From Siniperca chuatsi (lineage: Eukaryota > Chordata > Actinopteri > Centrarchiformes > Sinipercidae), in contig NC_058057.1 in the NCBI RefSeq assembly GCF_020085105.1, positions 21,193,860-21,257,859 of the forward strand: a DNA stretch of 64,000 bases. Direction: 5' to 3'. The notes beneath the pieces were generated by a model that did no database searches, was not told the DNA's origin, and saw nothing but the letters and a program-made list of their open reading frames with translations. Both the position numbers and the translations under genes were made by a program. Positions 1 to 11,268 of this stretch are shown here, in pieces. The number at the start of each line of letters is the position of its first letter. The first letter of the stretch is position 1.

Positions 1-65
1 ATCACAAAACAGCATGACTTGATGAATGAATGTCATTGTGATAGGTTCCTTGAATAAATGAACAA

Positions 66-700
66 GTCTACAGCCATGCTAGCAGCTCACTGAGGTTTTA
101 TTTGAAGGACAGCGGTGCTATGAGCTAAATGCTAAAGTCAGCATGCTAACATGCACATAGTGACAATGCTGATGCATGTTTTGTTTCCCATGTTTACCAT
201 CTTAGTTTAACGTGTTAGCATGCAAACATTTGGTAATAAGCACCAAACACAAAGTACAGCTGAGGCTGCTGTTTTGCAGGTATTTAGTCATAAACCCAAA
301 GAATTGGACAAATTACAATTTTAACCAGATGGTGGGGCTGAATGGGTAAAGATCACCAAAGTTATTACAATGTATCCTAAGGGGGGCATGAATATCTGTA
401 CAATATCATGTCAACCTCACCGTGGCGCAACAGGAAAAGTCAGAGAGCCATGAAAGTCATTAGGATATATCATCTGGGAACCATGAACGTCTGTACCAAA
501 TTTTGTGCCAATCCATCTTATAGACGTTGAGATATTTAACTGAATATGAGAAAACTTGCTGGTGGCGCTAGATGAAAACTCAGGGGATCACCAAAGTCAT
601 TAGGATTAAATCTTTAGGGACCATAAATGTTTTTACAAAATTTCATAGCAATCCATCCAATAGAGGTTACGATATTTCAGTCTGGACATAAGTGGTGGAC
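66..700 (-). repeat. Dispersed teleost repeat rich in GCTAACATGCTAA, copy 1
   Basis: The segment reads, on the minus strand, as the same repeat found on the plus strand near 3.06-3.46 kb and 46.5-47.3 kb. Shared blocks include a GCTAGCATGGCTGTAGACT-like end, a run of TGTTAGCATG words, and phrases around AACTTTGGTGATCCC and TTGGATGGATTGCCA. It has no intact open frame and looks old. I recognise it as a common percomorph interspersed repeat but cannot assign a superfamily. Confidence 0.75.
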
Positions 701-730
701 CCAACAATTGACTAACTGTCAAACAGACTG

Positions 731-1300
731 AAATTGCTATCCCTGGAGCTACGCTACTAGTGTGGCTAAAAACATGACTCTTACGGTTTTTGGAATTCCT
801 GCCCCTTCAGTAAAATTGTCACTAATAATTTATCAGGATCGCTTTATTAGCAAAACTCAGGAATCAACCATTAGCAGACATGAGGGGGATTAAATGCTGC
901 CACAGGCCAAGTGAGGATGGTTGAATTAAACAGAAACATCACATGTTACTGCTGACAGTGATGGTGTTAGTGAAATGTGCAGGCAGAGAGGGACTACACC
1001 AACTTTTAAAGACTATAACCTGTTGGTTACAGTACCCAATAAGGATACAAGTATCCGAAGACAGATGTTATTGAGTTTTATTTTTTGTTTGTCACATCAT
1101 TTATCTAATTTAGATTTTAATTTCATTTCAAGTCTGATTACTGCCAAAAGTTTCCATTTTCACACTTCTGATTTTGATTCTACGTGGTTATTAAGCGTGT
1201 TGTATGCTAAAGAGTTGGCAAGAGCTCTTGATTTTCATGCCAGACCCCCAGAAAGTTGGACTGGCTCATGGGCTGAACTGGTTTCATTTTGTCCATTATC

Positions 1301-1344
<44 letters not shown>

Positions 1345-3040
1345 GGCTGAATAACACAGTTCCATTCATAATTCACTGCAAACAAAAGGTTTTCTTCCAT
1401 TACAAGTCATGTTGCTTCTTAGCAATAAGCTTTTCCTGCTAGAGACTTAGCCTTTCATAAATATGAAGAGAATTTTCACCTCAGAGAAATCCCAGCTTAA
1501 TTTTTTAACACCCACAGACTCTAACAAGCACTCAATTTTTATCTGCAGGAAACCTTGTCATATAAATCTTTCCTTGCTAATGTAAATACTAACTAATACT
1601 CTTACTGACTTTGTGGGTGGTTGCTTTTGTCTGAGAAAATCTGATTTAGCGGTCTATGTTTATCTCTAACTCCTTTTTAGAAAAAATATGTTTACAAAAA
1701 GGCCCAGGGATCTGGAATGAACACAGTCTGTTCCTTCTCAAATTCTTTTTGTGAGCTGATATATAAACAATCAGTTTCAACTCATCAAACACAAACCGCT
1801 GTAAACTTTAACTGTAAAATTTGTATGGAAATTAACAGATTGTGTAGTTATCAGCAAAGAAATACTGTACATCACTGACAATCTCTGTGAAGTCTGTCAT
1901 AAAACTTCAGCGTTGCTCTCCTGACTGTACAGAGGGATTGGGGCTGCAGTAAATATTTTGGTATTGTATTATTTTTTACAACTTGGACAGGCGCGTAAGA
2001 AATCAATTTCAAATGGACCATAAAGTATGACTAATGTTTTGAATGTGCATATTAGAATTTACCTGTGGTCTATGGATTTTAGACCCTTTATTGTCTTGTG
2101 CTTGTACATAATTTTATTCTCTCAAATACAGAAGGCATGCCCTTCTAACTGGCTGAGGGTTAAAATGAAATTGCATTACTCAGTTACGGTAATTAAATCT
2201 GCCTCAATTTTAAGCTTAAACATCTGTATGCTAATTTATTTCAAAGCAAAATGACGCACTCTGTAATGACTAACATATGCTTAGGAGACTACCCTGCTGC
2301 TATATGTTACAGAACCACCACGGTGAAGTATATATGGGGTGGACACAATATCATGAACACCTGTACATATAATGCACTGGTGGGGGCTTTGTAATCCCAT
2401 GTGGGATGGATGGTAGAGATGGGAACGATTCCCATGTTTAGGACTAACGAGAGTTTACATCATCAGACAACTCAAGAGAGTTGTATGACTGCAGTGTTGG
2501 TGGTGTGAGAGTTAAAAAATACTGTGTATTGACAATAAAGCACTATATCCATAAAATTTGGGTTTAATTACCTTGAGCCACAGACTTTGGCTCGCGTTCA
2601 AACTTTTAACATTAAGCCTGTGTTTCAAACCGGAGACATGGGCGTTTATCAGGCAGGGAGGGTTTAGTGAAAGACACTATCAAGTTGCATTTTGGGAAGT
2701 GTAGAATCCAGTGTTTTTGGAGTTTAACACACACAAAGGGCTAAAAGTCAGGATGTGTCTCTGTTGTTTCGATGTTGGCCATTCTTTTTTAAATCTGTCT
2801 CTCACAAGTGCCTTAAATCCAAAAATTACAATACAAAATAGCTCCTTTAATTGCTTTCAAGTTATCTATACTTAGTGTTGCCTTGAGTGAAAGTTAGAGG
2901 TCTGCTGTACTGCTTGAAGTAAATTAGGTTCAGTACAAAGAAATAACAATATGACATTCTCTCGACACCTTAAGCAAGTACGCTGCTTAAACTTTGTCAC
3001 AATAGCACATGCATCTGCTGGTTATCTAGAAGGTGTCCAT
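731..3040. other. Intergenic stretch with no gene seen
   Basis: No reading frame here resembles a known protein, and I see no exon-like run with paired splice sites. The base composition is AT-rich. The only distinct feature is a 38-base A run at 1305-1342, which accounts for the lysine run in the longest open frame of this stretch. Confidence 0.6.
1305..1342. repeat. Poly(A) homopolymer, 38 bases
   Basis: An uninterrupted run of 38 A residues. It could be the tail of a retroposed copy, but I see no recognisable retroelement or processed gene immediately upstream and no clear flanking target duplication. Confidence 0.95.
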
Positions 3041-3055
3041 TTTCTACTTTTTTGT

Positions 3056-3465
3056 TTTGGCTGTAGGGATGGCAATGTCTTTCCATTGGATGGATTGGCA
3101 CACAATTTGGCACAAAAATCCATGTTTCACTCAGTTGGATTGTAATAACTTTGGTGATCCCTTAACATTTCATCTGGCGCCATCATCAGGTCAAATATAA
3201 TAATAATTTAATACTTCGATTAATGACTAAATACCTGCAAAACTATAATGACATTCCCATCAGCCTCACCTTGTGTCTAGTGTTAATTAGCAAATGTTTG
3301 CATGATAACACGCTAAACTAAGAAGGTGGACATGGTTGGCATTATACCTGCTTAGCATCAGCATGTTAGCATTGTCATTGTGAGCATGTTAGCAATCTGA
3401 TATTAGCATTTAGCTCAAAACACCGCTACGCCTAAGTACAGCCTCACAGAGCCGCTGAGTCTTGC
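3056..3465 (+). repeat. Dispersed teleost repeat rich in GCTAACATGCTAA, copy 2
   Basis: Plus-strand copy of the family seen inverted at 66-700. It carries the TTGGATGGATTGGCACA block, the TAACTTTGGTGATCCC block, the CATCAGCCTCA block and the closing series of TGTTAGCATTGTCATTGTGAG words. It is diverged and non-coding. Confidence 0.75.
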
Positions 3466-3997
3466 TGATCTGTATTTGACCGTTATTTCGGCACAGTACA
3501 CCGTGTCTGGACAAAAATAATGTAATTTTTGCTATGAGAGTGTGAATGTATACATATGACCACATCAGATGTTAACATCTCACTCCAGACTGATCTTGAT
3601 CTTGGAGTCTGAATATTTTATAACATGCCTGTAAAAGCAGCTTTGTTTCAAATATCCACAGCAGTTGATGATGGCTTAAATGTGATTTAAATTCCTTAGA
3701 CTGCCACTGCACAACATTTTTTACCAAAGATTTACCAAAATCTAATTACGCTTCCATCAAATGACTGGAACATTTTGTTTGGATGTCCTTCATATGCACC
3801 AACAGCACAGTGATTTCAATTACTCTAACTTAGGTTTATTTTCATTTGTATCTCCAAGAATTGGTGTGTTTGGGTTGGTACATGCAGCTGCTCTCTGATT
3901 CTTGGACATGATAGACAGAAACAGCCACCAGGCATTTTCATTTTTGTGGCTGTCTGAGGAAGGAGACAGCCATGATTTTGAACAAAGTTAATTGCAG

Positions 3998-4450
3998 GTA
4001 ACTGCCAAAATAAAGGAACATTAAGTCCTTTTAATAGGGTGTTGGGCCACTATGAGCTCCTTCTCTGTGCTTGGGCGTAGATTCTACAAGTTTCACAAAT
4101 GCATTAACACCAATATACTCTTTAGGAAATCCTGTTTTTCAGTGTTTTCCTTGTAATTGTGGAGCAAGTTGTTTCCATTGCCACACCAAGATGCTGAATT
4201 GAGTTGAGAAGTGATGACGGCGCCAGCCACAGTGAGTGATTCACATTATTTTTATTTTCATCCACCCTTTCGAATCCACTTCCATCAGGATGGAAATGCT
4301 TCACCATAAGGTGATGAAGGCAATCATTCAGAGTTGCTTTGTATTTTTTGGACTTTACGTTGCCCGCTAAGGGTTTCGGTCTACCTAAGACGTGCCAGGA
4401 AATTTTCCTCCTTCGTAACATAGCAGAGCAGCCACAACCACTCACTCAGC
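3998..4450. mobile_element. Remnant of a Tc1/mariner-like transposon
   Basis: The block starts with AACTGCCAAAATAAAGG and continues with GTGTTGGGCCACTATGAG, TAGATTCTACAAGT and CAGGATGGAAATGCTTCACC. I recall these phrases from abundant Tc1-like elements of fish. The 107-residue minus frame at 4122-4445 is part of this degraded element, not a host gene. No intact transposase catalytic region is present. The assignment is by recall and not by alignment. Confidence 0.55.
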
Positions 4451-4620
4451 CTTGTGAAATCAGAGATATTGTGAAAGGGATCTTCAAAGAAAAAGTGCAG
4501 GATCAAGGGTAGCAGCCATCTGTGGTGATAGACAACATTCACTCCTTAAAGAAGTTTATATAAGATAATATGACTATCTGAAGCAAGGGATTGTAGTCAA
4601 GCCTCTTTAAAGCCTCAACA

Positions 4621-5110
4621 TTTTGGGATTACCTTAAAGCAATAGTTTGACAGCTGGTTAGCTTAGCTTAGCATAAAGACTAGAAACAGGGAGAAACAGC
4701 TCTATACAAAGGTAAAGAATCTGCTTACCAGTGCCTCTAAAAGATAATTATCACGTTTTAAATTGTGCAAAAATGAAGGTCCATTGTTTTTAATGGGTTT
4801 ATGTGCCGTACTATAACTTTCGGTGGAGACGACTTTTCGTGGAGTTTCCACTGGTTGCCTGGCAACTGCTCTAAGCCACACAAAAAATAGTCTGGCCCAT
4901 AACACCCCTAGAACTGCAAACTGTAATTTTTACACTTCAGTTTTTGTACAGATTAAAGAAACAAAATACAACATGTTGATTAGTGTTACCCTTGGACAGA
5001 GCCAGGATAGCTGTTTCCTCCTGTTTCAAGTTTATGTGCTAAGCTACTTGGCTGCCTGCTCCAGTGACATATTTACCTTACAGGTGTGAGATTAGTATCA
5101 GTCTTCCCAG
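4621..5110. repeat. Fold-back type dispersed repeat, copy 1
   Basis: The ends are imperfect inverted repeats: GTTAGCTTAGCTTAGCATAAAGACT with GAAACAGGGAGAAACAGCT on the left, and the complement of the same words (AGCTGTTTCCTCCTGTTTC, then GTGCTAAGCTAC) on the right near 5009-5050. The centre holds a second inverted motif, GTTGCCTGGCAACTGCTC. Related copies lie at 56560-56880 and 59140-59530. It is non-coding; the pattern suggests a fold-back MITE. Confidence 0.65.
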
Positions 5111-5632
5111 CTAACTCTCTGCAAGAAAGAGAATATAATAATGAGCTTATCTGTAAAACTATTCTTTTAAGAAATAATCGTGCATGTTACCTCTTGTAAG
5201 TTCTTGACTGAGATAATGATGATATAAAGAAAGAAAAAGTCTCCAGAGTTCTAGATAATATTAGTAATACTTTATTCCACCACTTTAATGTGACATTTCA
5301 ACACTCTATATCGGGTCTTTTTCATCTTCTTTTCACTGATCGCTTTACACAATGTGTGACTAAGAAGACTGGTTCTAAATGGTTCAAATTAACACAAATC
5401 TTTTTTACACTGGTATTTCTATGCTGTGTGTGTGCTCATGCTTCAGCATACAAATTGTAGCACATTTTTTAGTAATCCACTTTGAGAGAGAGTGTGAGCG
5501 AGCAGGTGTGTCTTGTCTGGAATCAGAAAGCTGCAAATAGACCTGACTAAATATTTCCAAAACAAAATAACAGCTTACAGCAGACAGTGCTCAGAAAAAA
5601 TCGTACACTCTAAACTGCCAGTATCTATCCAC

Positions 5633-6305
5633 CAGTGGTGGAAGAAGTATTCAGATCCTTCACTTAAGTAAAAGTAGTAATATCACACTTTGAAAATGCC
5701 CCACTAGAAGTAAAGGTCCTGCATTCAAAACCTTACTTAAGTAAAATTATGTAGGTATTATCAGCAAAATTTACTTAAAGTATCAAAGTAAAAGTACTTA
5801 TTCTGAGGTAAAATGCTCCTGTCAGTGTTTTACTGTTATAGCTGATGTTTGTGGATTAATATTCCTGCTGCATTAATGTGTATGTTGCATTTTACTGCTG
5901 TAGATGTTTAAGGTTGAGCTGATTTTAACTACTTTATATACTGTTGTGTAGTTTAATCTACAGCAATGCATCATATTCTATAAGATCATCATATGTTTGT
6001 AGTGTTGCTGTCCTGTAAGAACCACGTGTCTCTAAAAAGTCAACTTTTAAAATTCAGAATCACCAAATTTGGAGATACATGGTTTTCAATGGACAGCAAG
6101 GGTATGAAAAACTATAATCTGAAAAGTAACTAAAGCTGTCAGATAGATGTAGTGGAGTAAAAAGTATAATATTTCCCTCTGAGGTATAGAAGAGTAGAAG
6201 TATAAAGTTGCATAAAATGGAAATACTCAAGTAAAATACAAGTACCTCAAATTTGTACTTAAGTACAGTACTTGAATAAATGTACTTAGTTACATTCCAC
6301 CACTG
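5633..6305. mobile_element. Non-autonomous hAT-like transposon (MITE) with 8-bp target duplication
   Basis: The element starts CAGTGGTGGAAGAAGTATTC and ends TTACATTCCACCACTG, so both termini begin CAGTGGTGGAA when read inward. It is flanked by ctatccac (5625-5632) and ctatccat (6306-6313), an 8-bp direct repeat with one difference, which is the target size of the hAT superfamily. The inside is filled with AAGTAAAAGTACTT-type words and has no transposase frame. Related copies lie at 9385-9560, 9616-10356 and 34500-34556. Confidence 0.8.
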
Positions 6306-6725
6306 CTATCCATGATTTGAACTCTGCTCTGCACTGCTGTGAAGAGAATCTGATGACTATAAACAATGTCCAGACTCAGAGCTCCATTCATGAATTATTA
6401 ATTTCTAAGCAAACACATTCAAAGACCAACGTCCAATTCAAGCTAAATGAATATAATCCATTCAATTATTTTGTGCCACATGTAAAAGTAATCTGAAACA
6501 TCCATTGTACCTGAAAATGTATCTCTTTGTTTATGTAAATATTACCACTTTTTTAATCTACGCACACTGTACATACTGTAGATAGTGTTAGTGTCATATC
6601 CATCTACCTCATGTATATAAAGCAACTTGTTACATTATCATATTCATTTCAGCACCATTTGCACTCTGCACCATTGCACTAATTGTCTTACTGTCAGAAA
6701 TTTTACTGTTGTTGTTTTTTTGTAC

Positions 6726-6731
<6 letters not shown>

Positions 6732-6789
<58 letters not shown>
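6732..6789. repeat. (AT)n microsatellite, left flank of the retrotransposon
   Basis: About 29 uninterrupted AT dinucleotides directly to the left of the retrotransposon body. Open frames here made of isoleucine and tyrosine only are artefacts of the repeat. Confidence 0.97.
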
Positions 6790-6792
<3 letters not shown>

Positions 6793-7697
6793 GATAAGGC
6801 CCCAACAGATGACGTGCTCAGGGAATGTCTCAGGCAATGGGGAACAGAGGAAGACGTGCTGGAGGAGGGACCATCATGGGAGGACAAACCCCTACACGGG
6901 ATGTACCACCGGAACATAACTGAAGTGGCTGATATCAAGAAGTCCTACCAATGGCTAGAGCGGGCTGGATTGAAGGACAGCACAGAGGCACTCATCATGG
7001 CTGCACAGGAGCAGGCCCTGAGCACCAGAGCAACAGAGGCCCAGATCTACCACACCAGACAAGACCCAAGGTGTAGGCTGTGCAAAGAGGCCCCTGAGAC
7101 AATCCAGCACATAACTGCAGGGTGTAAGATGCTGGCAGGAAAAGCATACATGGAGCGCCATAACCAAGTGGCTGGCGTAGTGTACAGGAACATCTGCACT
7201 GAGTATGGACTGGAAACCCAGAGGTCAAAGTGGGAAACACCTCCAAAGGTGGTAGAGAATGACCGAGCCAAGATCCTGTGGGACTTCCAGATCCAGACTG
7301 ACAGAATGGTAATGGCGAACCAACCAGACATCGTGGTGGTGGACAAACAGCAGAGGAAAGCCGTTGTGGTTGACGTGGCAATACCAAGTGATGGCAACAT
7401 CAGGAAAAAGGAACATGAGAAACTAGAGAAGTACCAGGGGCTTAGAGAAGAGCTGGAGAAGGCCTGGAAGGTGAAGGCAACAGTGGTGCCCGTGGTCATC
7501 GGAGCACTCGGGGCAGTGACCCCCAAACTGGAGGAGTGGCTACAGCAGATCCCTGGAAGAACACCAGACATCTCGGTCCAGAAGAGTGCAGTACTAGGAA
7601 CAGCAAAGATACTGCGCAGAACTCTCAAGCTCCCAGGCCTCTGGTAGAGGACCCGAGCTCGAAGGATGAGACCACCCGCTGAGGGTGAAGGACAAAG

Positions 7698-7700
<3 letters not shown>
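6790..7700 (+). mobile_element. 5'-truncated non-LTR retrotransposon with restriction-like endonuclease (Dong/R4/Rex6-like)
   Basis: A body of about 0.9 kb lies between two (TA)n tracts. It contains one open frame from the truncation point to a natural stop at 7647 and about 50 bp of 3' untranslated sequence. The encoded domain (next entry) is the C-terminal zinc-knuckle plus PD-D nuclease typical of site-directed non-LTR elements. In established knowledge, silkworm Dong targets simple TAA-type repeats and fish Rex6 belongs to the same R4 group. Clade assignment here is inference from the domain and the insertion site. Confidence 0.7.
6793..7647 (+). pseudogene. C-terminal fragment of non-LTR retrotransposon polyprotein (zinc knuckle + restriction-like endonuclease)
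   Basis: The frame is open for 284 codons after the TAA at 6790-6792; the first methionine is at 6814. Counting from that methionine, a C-x2-C-x8-H-x4-C zinc knuckle lies at C87, C90, H99 and C104. A PD-D nuclease core follows (P171-D172, then D187 in VVVDVAIPSD), with a lysine-rich helix after it (RKKEHEKLEKY). This order is that of the R2/R4/Dong-type endonuclease, which nicks target DNA to prime reverse transcription. The reverse transcriptase domain is absent, so the copy cannot be autonomous. There is no frameshift or internal stop, so the insertion is probably fairly recent. It is not a host gene. Confidence 0.75.

Positions 7701-7757
<57 letters not shown>
7701..7757. repeat. (TA)n microsatellite, right flank of the retrotransposon
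   Basis: About 28 TA units directly after the retrotransposon 3' end, mirroring the tract on its left side. Confidence 0.97.
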
Positions 7758-7765
<8 letters not shown>

Positions 7766-7895
7766 GTAGCTTAATGTTTGTTTACAGCTGTATTTATGTC
7801 TATTTCTGTGTATGTACACTGAGAGCAATGAAAAACCAGAGTCAAATTCCTTGTATGTGTACACATACCTGGCCAATAAAGCTGATTCTGAAACA

Positions 7896-9029
7896 GCACA
7901 TCAGCTTTTTGTTACGTGCTCTCACAAACAGTTATTGTGGGACCACTTCACTAAATGGTTGAGTAGTAAAACTATACTTGCAAACAGAGAAAAGTATCAT
8001 CTATAGTGTTCTGTTAAAGATAGCAGGTTGAGCCTAATGGACATTACTGTACTGTATTAAACAAGTAGTTATATAAAAAAGCTGTCCAATTTTCAGGTCT
8101 TTTTATAATAATACTGCAACAAGTAAAATAGCCCACATATCTCTGCTCCTTTTTATATATACAATACAATATATTGTATACAAGATATACAAGGGGTACT
8201 CCATGTGCAGAGTTGAAATATTATCCTGCATGTTTATTCTGTGTCTTTATCTCTCGCCTGTTGCACGGAGAGCAAAAAGAAGAATTTTAAACCAGACCAC
8301 ATTGGAGGTGAGAGGCTGAAACAGGAAAACATTATGTTGTCTTGGCTCCTTCTTTAATCTGTTGTGTAACTAGTGTTTCTGTTTCCTTTTTTTAAGGGAA
8401 AATTGCTTAGGGTGACCAAAGGACCGGATCATTCAATTTGTGAGACACAAAAAATATGAACGATCTGTATGGAAAAACTTTGTCAACAGCAGAAATTCAA
8501 TTCTGTGTATGTTGTACGGTTGTGAAGGCCAACTTAACTAAATGTTAATGCAACCTTATAATTGAAAGCTCATGATATAGCCCAGATTTACAAATGTACC
8601 GTAATATAAAAATGTACATTTTTAACCGTTGTCAAACCAGTTTAGAGGAACTTCTCCAACACTTTTGGGCCTTTTCTTTCCTGCTGCCACTCTTGTTTCT
8701 AGAGCTCTAAAGGAGAAGCTGCAGGATCAGGATTGTTACCTCACTTTTGTTTCCAACCATGGTGCAGCTATCGCTTCTTAAATACAAGTGAGAGTGAAAA
8801 CAACACTATCTTGCTTATTGCTGGTTTATTTCATATTCATTTTATACAATGTTTAGGTCTCTTAGGGGTTTTTTTTTTATTAAAAAACTTTTATTCAATT
8901 TCTGCTGCCCTTCAAGGCGCCTGTCAATTATTCAGGAGTGTAAAGATATACAGAAGTTTTTCAGTACTTTAGAAGCCAAAAATCTTTAGCTGCACAGTTA
9001 AGGACTGATATTCTTCATCTGCTATTGAG
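7896..9029. other. Intergenic stretch with no gene seen
   Basis: AT-rich sequence without a recognisable protein frame. The 79-codon open frame at 8733-8972 has no resemblance to any family I know. A short ATACAATACAATATATTGTATAC palindrome-like tract near 8160 is low-complexity. Confidence 0.5.
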
Positions 9030-9173
9030 TCTGGCAGATTCAAAAGTATTGAGGGGAAAAACAGATTGTGTGAGCTTTGTGATTTGGGAGAAGAGGAAAA
9101 TAAGTCCCATTTTCTTCTGAATTGTAAGTACTCTGATGATTTGAGATTTTTTCATAAAATGGCTCAAATTTGA
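9030..9173 (+). pseudogene. C-terminal zinc-finger remnant of a LINE reverse transcriptase
   Basis: The frame reads a basic GRFKSIEGKNRLCELC stretch followed by DLGEEENKSHFLLNC, a C-x2-C ... H-x4-C pattern that closes the reverse transcriptase ORF of several fish LINE families. The preceding bases resemble the usual upstream LxxLRTxxLxL block, but in a shifted frame, so the copy is broken. It ends at a TGA (9171-9173). This is a dead fragment. Confidence 0.55.
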
Positions 9174-9384
9174 TTGGTTGGTTAATTTTGTTAAGTTTGC
9201 TAACTTTGTCTCCAAAGCGTGAAAAAGAAAGCATTAAAATGATATCAGGGGTTTTGTCAGTTTTATTAAGACCCCAACACAGACGTCTGAAAATCTGATT
9301 ATGTGAAAATTATGTAAATTGATCTTAATGCATCAGTAATGATAATCAAATAATTTAATATACATTACTCTGAAATGGGCTACT

Positions 9385-9560
9385 CTGCAAAATTAGTACT
9401 TTTACTTTTTGTACTTTAAGTATATTTTGATGCTAAAACTCTTGTACTTTTAGTTGAGTAAAATTTTACAGTATTTGTATTAGTATGATTATTTCTGCAC
9501 GGTGGTATTGCTAGTTTTACTAACGTGAAAGATCTGAGTACCTCTTCCACCTCTGGGCAT
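9385..9560 (-). repeat. Partial hAT-like MITE of the 5633-6305 family
   Basis: Reverse-orientation fragment with GTACTTTTAC words, ending in AGATCTGAGTACCTCTTCCACC, which matches the complement of the family's left terminus. Only one end is present. Confidence 0.7.
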
Positions 9561-9615
9561 GCTGTATTTCATGTAGGGCTGGCAGCTTTCACAAATTAAA
9601 ATATGAATTGATACC

Positions 9616-10356
9616 TGTGGTGGAATGTAACTCAGTACATTTCCTCAAGTACTGTACTTTGAGGTACTTGTACTTTACTTGAGTCTTTTCTTTTCATGCC
9701 ACTTTCTACTTCTACTTCACTACATTTCAGAGGCAAATATTGAACTTTTTACTTCACTACAATTATTTGACAGCTTTAGTTACTTTACAAATCAAGAGTT
9801 TTGCATACAAAACTTATGAAGAGCTTATAAAATATGTTTTGTCATAAATGAAACTACCCAATAGTTTATACATGTACAATTGAAACGATTAGTTGACTAA
9901 TCAATTAGTCGATTGACAGAAAATTAATTGGCAACTATTTTGATAATAATTTAAGTCATTCACTTGTCATTTACATGGTCCGAGCTTCACAAATGTGAGG
10001 ATTTGCTGCTTTTTAAAAACTAATTTTGAGGTAATTGTGGCGGGATTTCTCACTATTTTCAGATTGTTTTTTTTGTTTTGTTTTTTTTTTACAAACCAAA
10101 AAATCAATTGATTAATGGAGAAAATAATCAACAGTAATCCATAATGATAATAATCATTAGTTGCAGTCCGATACAGTTAAATCCTGCTTTTACATGCATT
10201 CATGAGTAATAATAATCTAACGATACAGTATAATATATAATAGTAAAACAGTCACAGGGGACTTGAGTACTTTTACTTTTAATACTATAAGTATTCTCCT
10301 TTTTACTTGTAACAGAGTGTTTTTACAGTGTGGTTTAATACTTCCTCCACCACTTG
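9616..10356 (-). mobile_element. hAT-like MITE of the 5633-6305 family, interrupted
   Basis: The copy starts TGTGGTGGAATGTAACTCAG and ends ACTTCCTCCACCACTTG, both recognisable as the family termini. The flanks ttgatacc and ctgatgcc match at 6 of 8 positions, consistent with an old 8-bp target duplication. The middle (about 9868-10170) is another repeat, rich in ATTAGTCGATTGACAGAAAA, which inserted into this copy. Confidence 0.65.
9868..10170 (-). repeat. AATTAATCG-rich dispersed repeat nested in the MITE
   Basis: Contains GATTAGTTGACTAATC, GTCGATTGACAGAAAATTAA, CACAAATGTGAGGATTTGCT and ends ATCATTAGTTGCAGTC. The same words recur at 30440-30600, 33325-33650, 36395-36950, 49434-49720, 49980-50262, 51113-51359 and 52295-52590. 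It is a very common teleost repeat of the 'GGGCTGCAACTAA' type. Confidence 0.75.
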
Positions 10357-10439
10357 CTGATGCCAACATGGGATGCCCTTCTGCATTACAGACTACATGG
10401 CACTGGATGGCGCCATGGCACACTAGGATTTAAATTAGT

Positions 10440-11268
10440 TTCGTAATGTCCAGCAGTCGTCGCTAAAACTCCAGTTTTTCTTTGCAAAAATCAATCCCAC
10501 AATCCCCACACACCGGCGGTGTATTCATTTGAATGGTACAACTGTGAAACGCTAGCGAGCCTGCACAGAGCGGAGTTACTCTTGAGTTTAACCAGTTTTT
10601 CACGTTTTGGATTTACACATCTGAGGAGACCTCGTGACACTTCACAAAATGATGCGGTTGGTATTTCACTTTACTGTTTAAATGGTGTAAGTAATCTCTG
10701 AAGTACAATTTATGAAGCCATATGTTCCTTGAGGGCTAACTAGCTAGCTGGCAGTAGCGGCCCGGATAGTTACTTTCTCCGTCTCCGTGTATCCTTGGTA
10801 GTTGAGCTGTAAGCTAACAGTTAAAGCTAACGGTAGTTCTGCGCTGGTTAGCTAGGAACATGAGCTAATGCTAACTTTTAGCTGAGGGATGTAACGAAAT
10901 GCACTCTGTCTCATTTGTAGCAAGACAGAAAACACAACTTACTACCTTTAACTTTAATCAGCATATCGTGGCATTTGTGACTGACTGTTGAAGCTCACCT
11001 AACGTTAGCTAACGTTAATGCTTGTATCGCAGAAGCCAACGCCTTTGTAACTCAAATGCAGCGTTTTTTTGTTTTGTTTATCTCATTTAAATGTTTGATT
11101 TTAGTCTCTTTGAATCACACTGCTGCATCTTAGACCACATGCTGCATATAGCAAGCCAACCTGTAAGTTGTTAGCCCACTAAAACTGACTGACTCTTCCA
11201 ACTCCTGAAACTGAGATAGATTTACCAACGATGGCTCCACAATTGTTTGTCTAACAGTGTCCCTTATT
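10440..11268 (+). promoter_or_regulatory. KATNBL1: Likely promoter, 5' UTR exon and first intron of KATNBL1
   Basis: This gene-free stretch lies directly upstream of the first coding exon. It has scattered CpG (for example near 10455-10560) and a strong donor-like GTAAGT at 10687-10692 that could end a non-coding first exon. An acceptor-like CTAACAG ends at 11256, just before the ATG exon. Between them is a cluster of TAGC/GCTA words and a GTTAGCTAACGTTA block near 11004. The position of transcription start is inferred, not seen. Confidence 0.4.

Larger units (their letters stand above)
6605..7895. repeat. Older interspersed repeat split by a (TA)n tract and a retrotransposon
   Basis: The left part (6605-6730, ending in CACCATTTGCACTCTGCACC and T-rich sequence) and the right part (7758-7895, ending GGCCAATAAAGCTGATTCTGA) together read as one fish repeat whose tail I recognise (AGTCAAATTCCTTGTATGTG ... 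AATAAAGCTGATTCTGA). An A/T dinucleotide tract lies between them and has been opened by the element at 6790-7700. Confidence 0.55.

Noticed and set aside
4122..4445. 107-codon minus-strand frame
   Set aside because: It lies wholly inside the Tc1-like remnant, and the surrounding DNA is a degraded repeat. No conserved transposase residues are visible.
6683..7962. Frames made of long Ile-Tyr repeats
   Set aside because: They are translations of the (TA)n microsatellites on either side of the retrotransposon.
1..10440. EMC4, expected next to KATNBL1 from human gene order
   Set aside because: I found no EMC4-like exon on either strand in this stretch; it may lie further left or elsewhere in this species.
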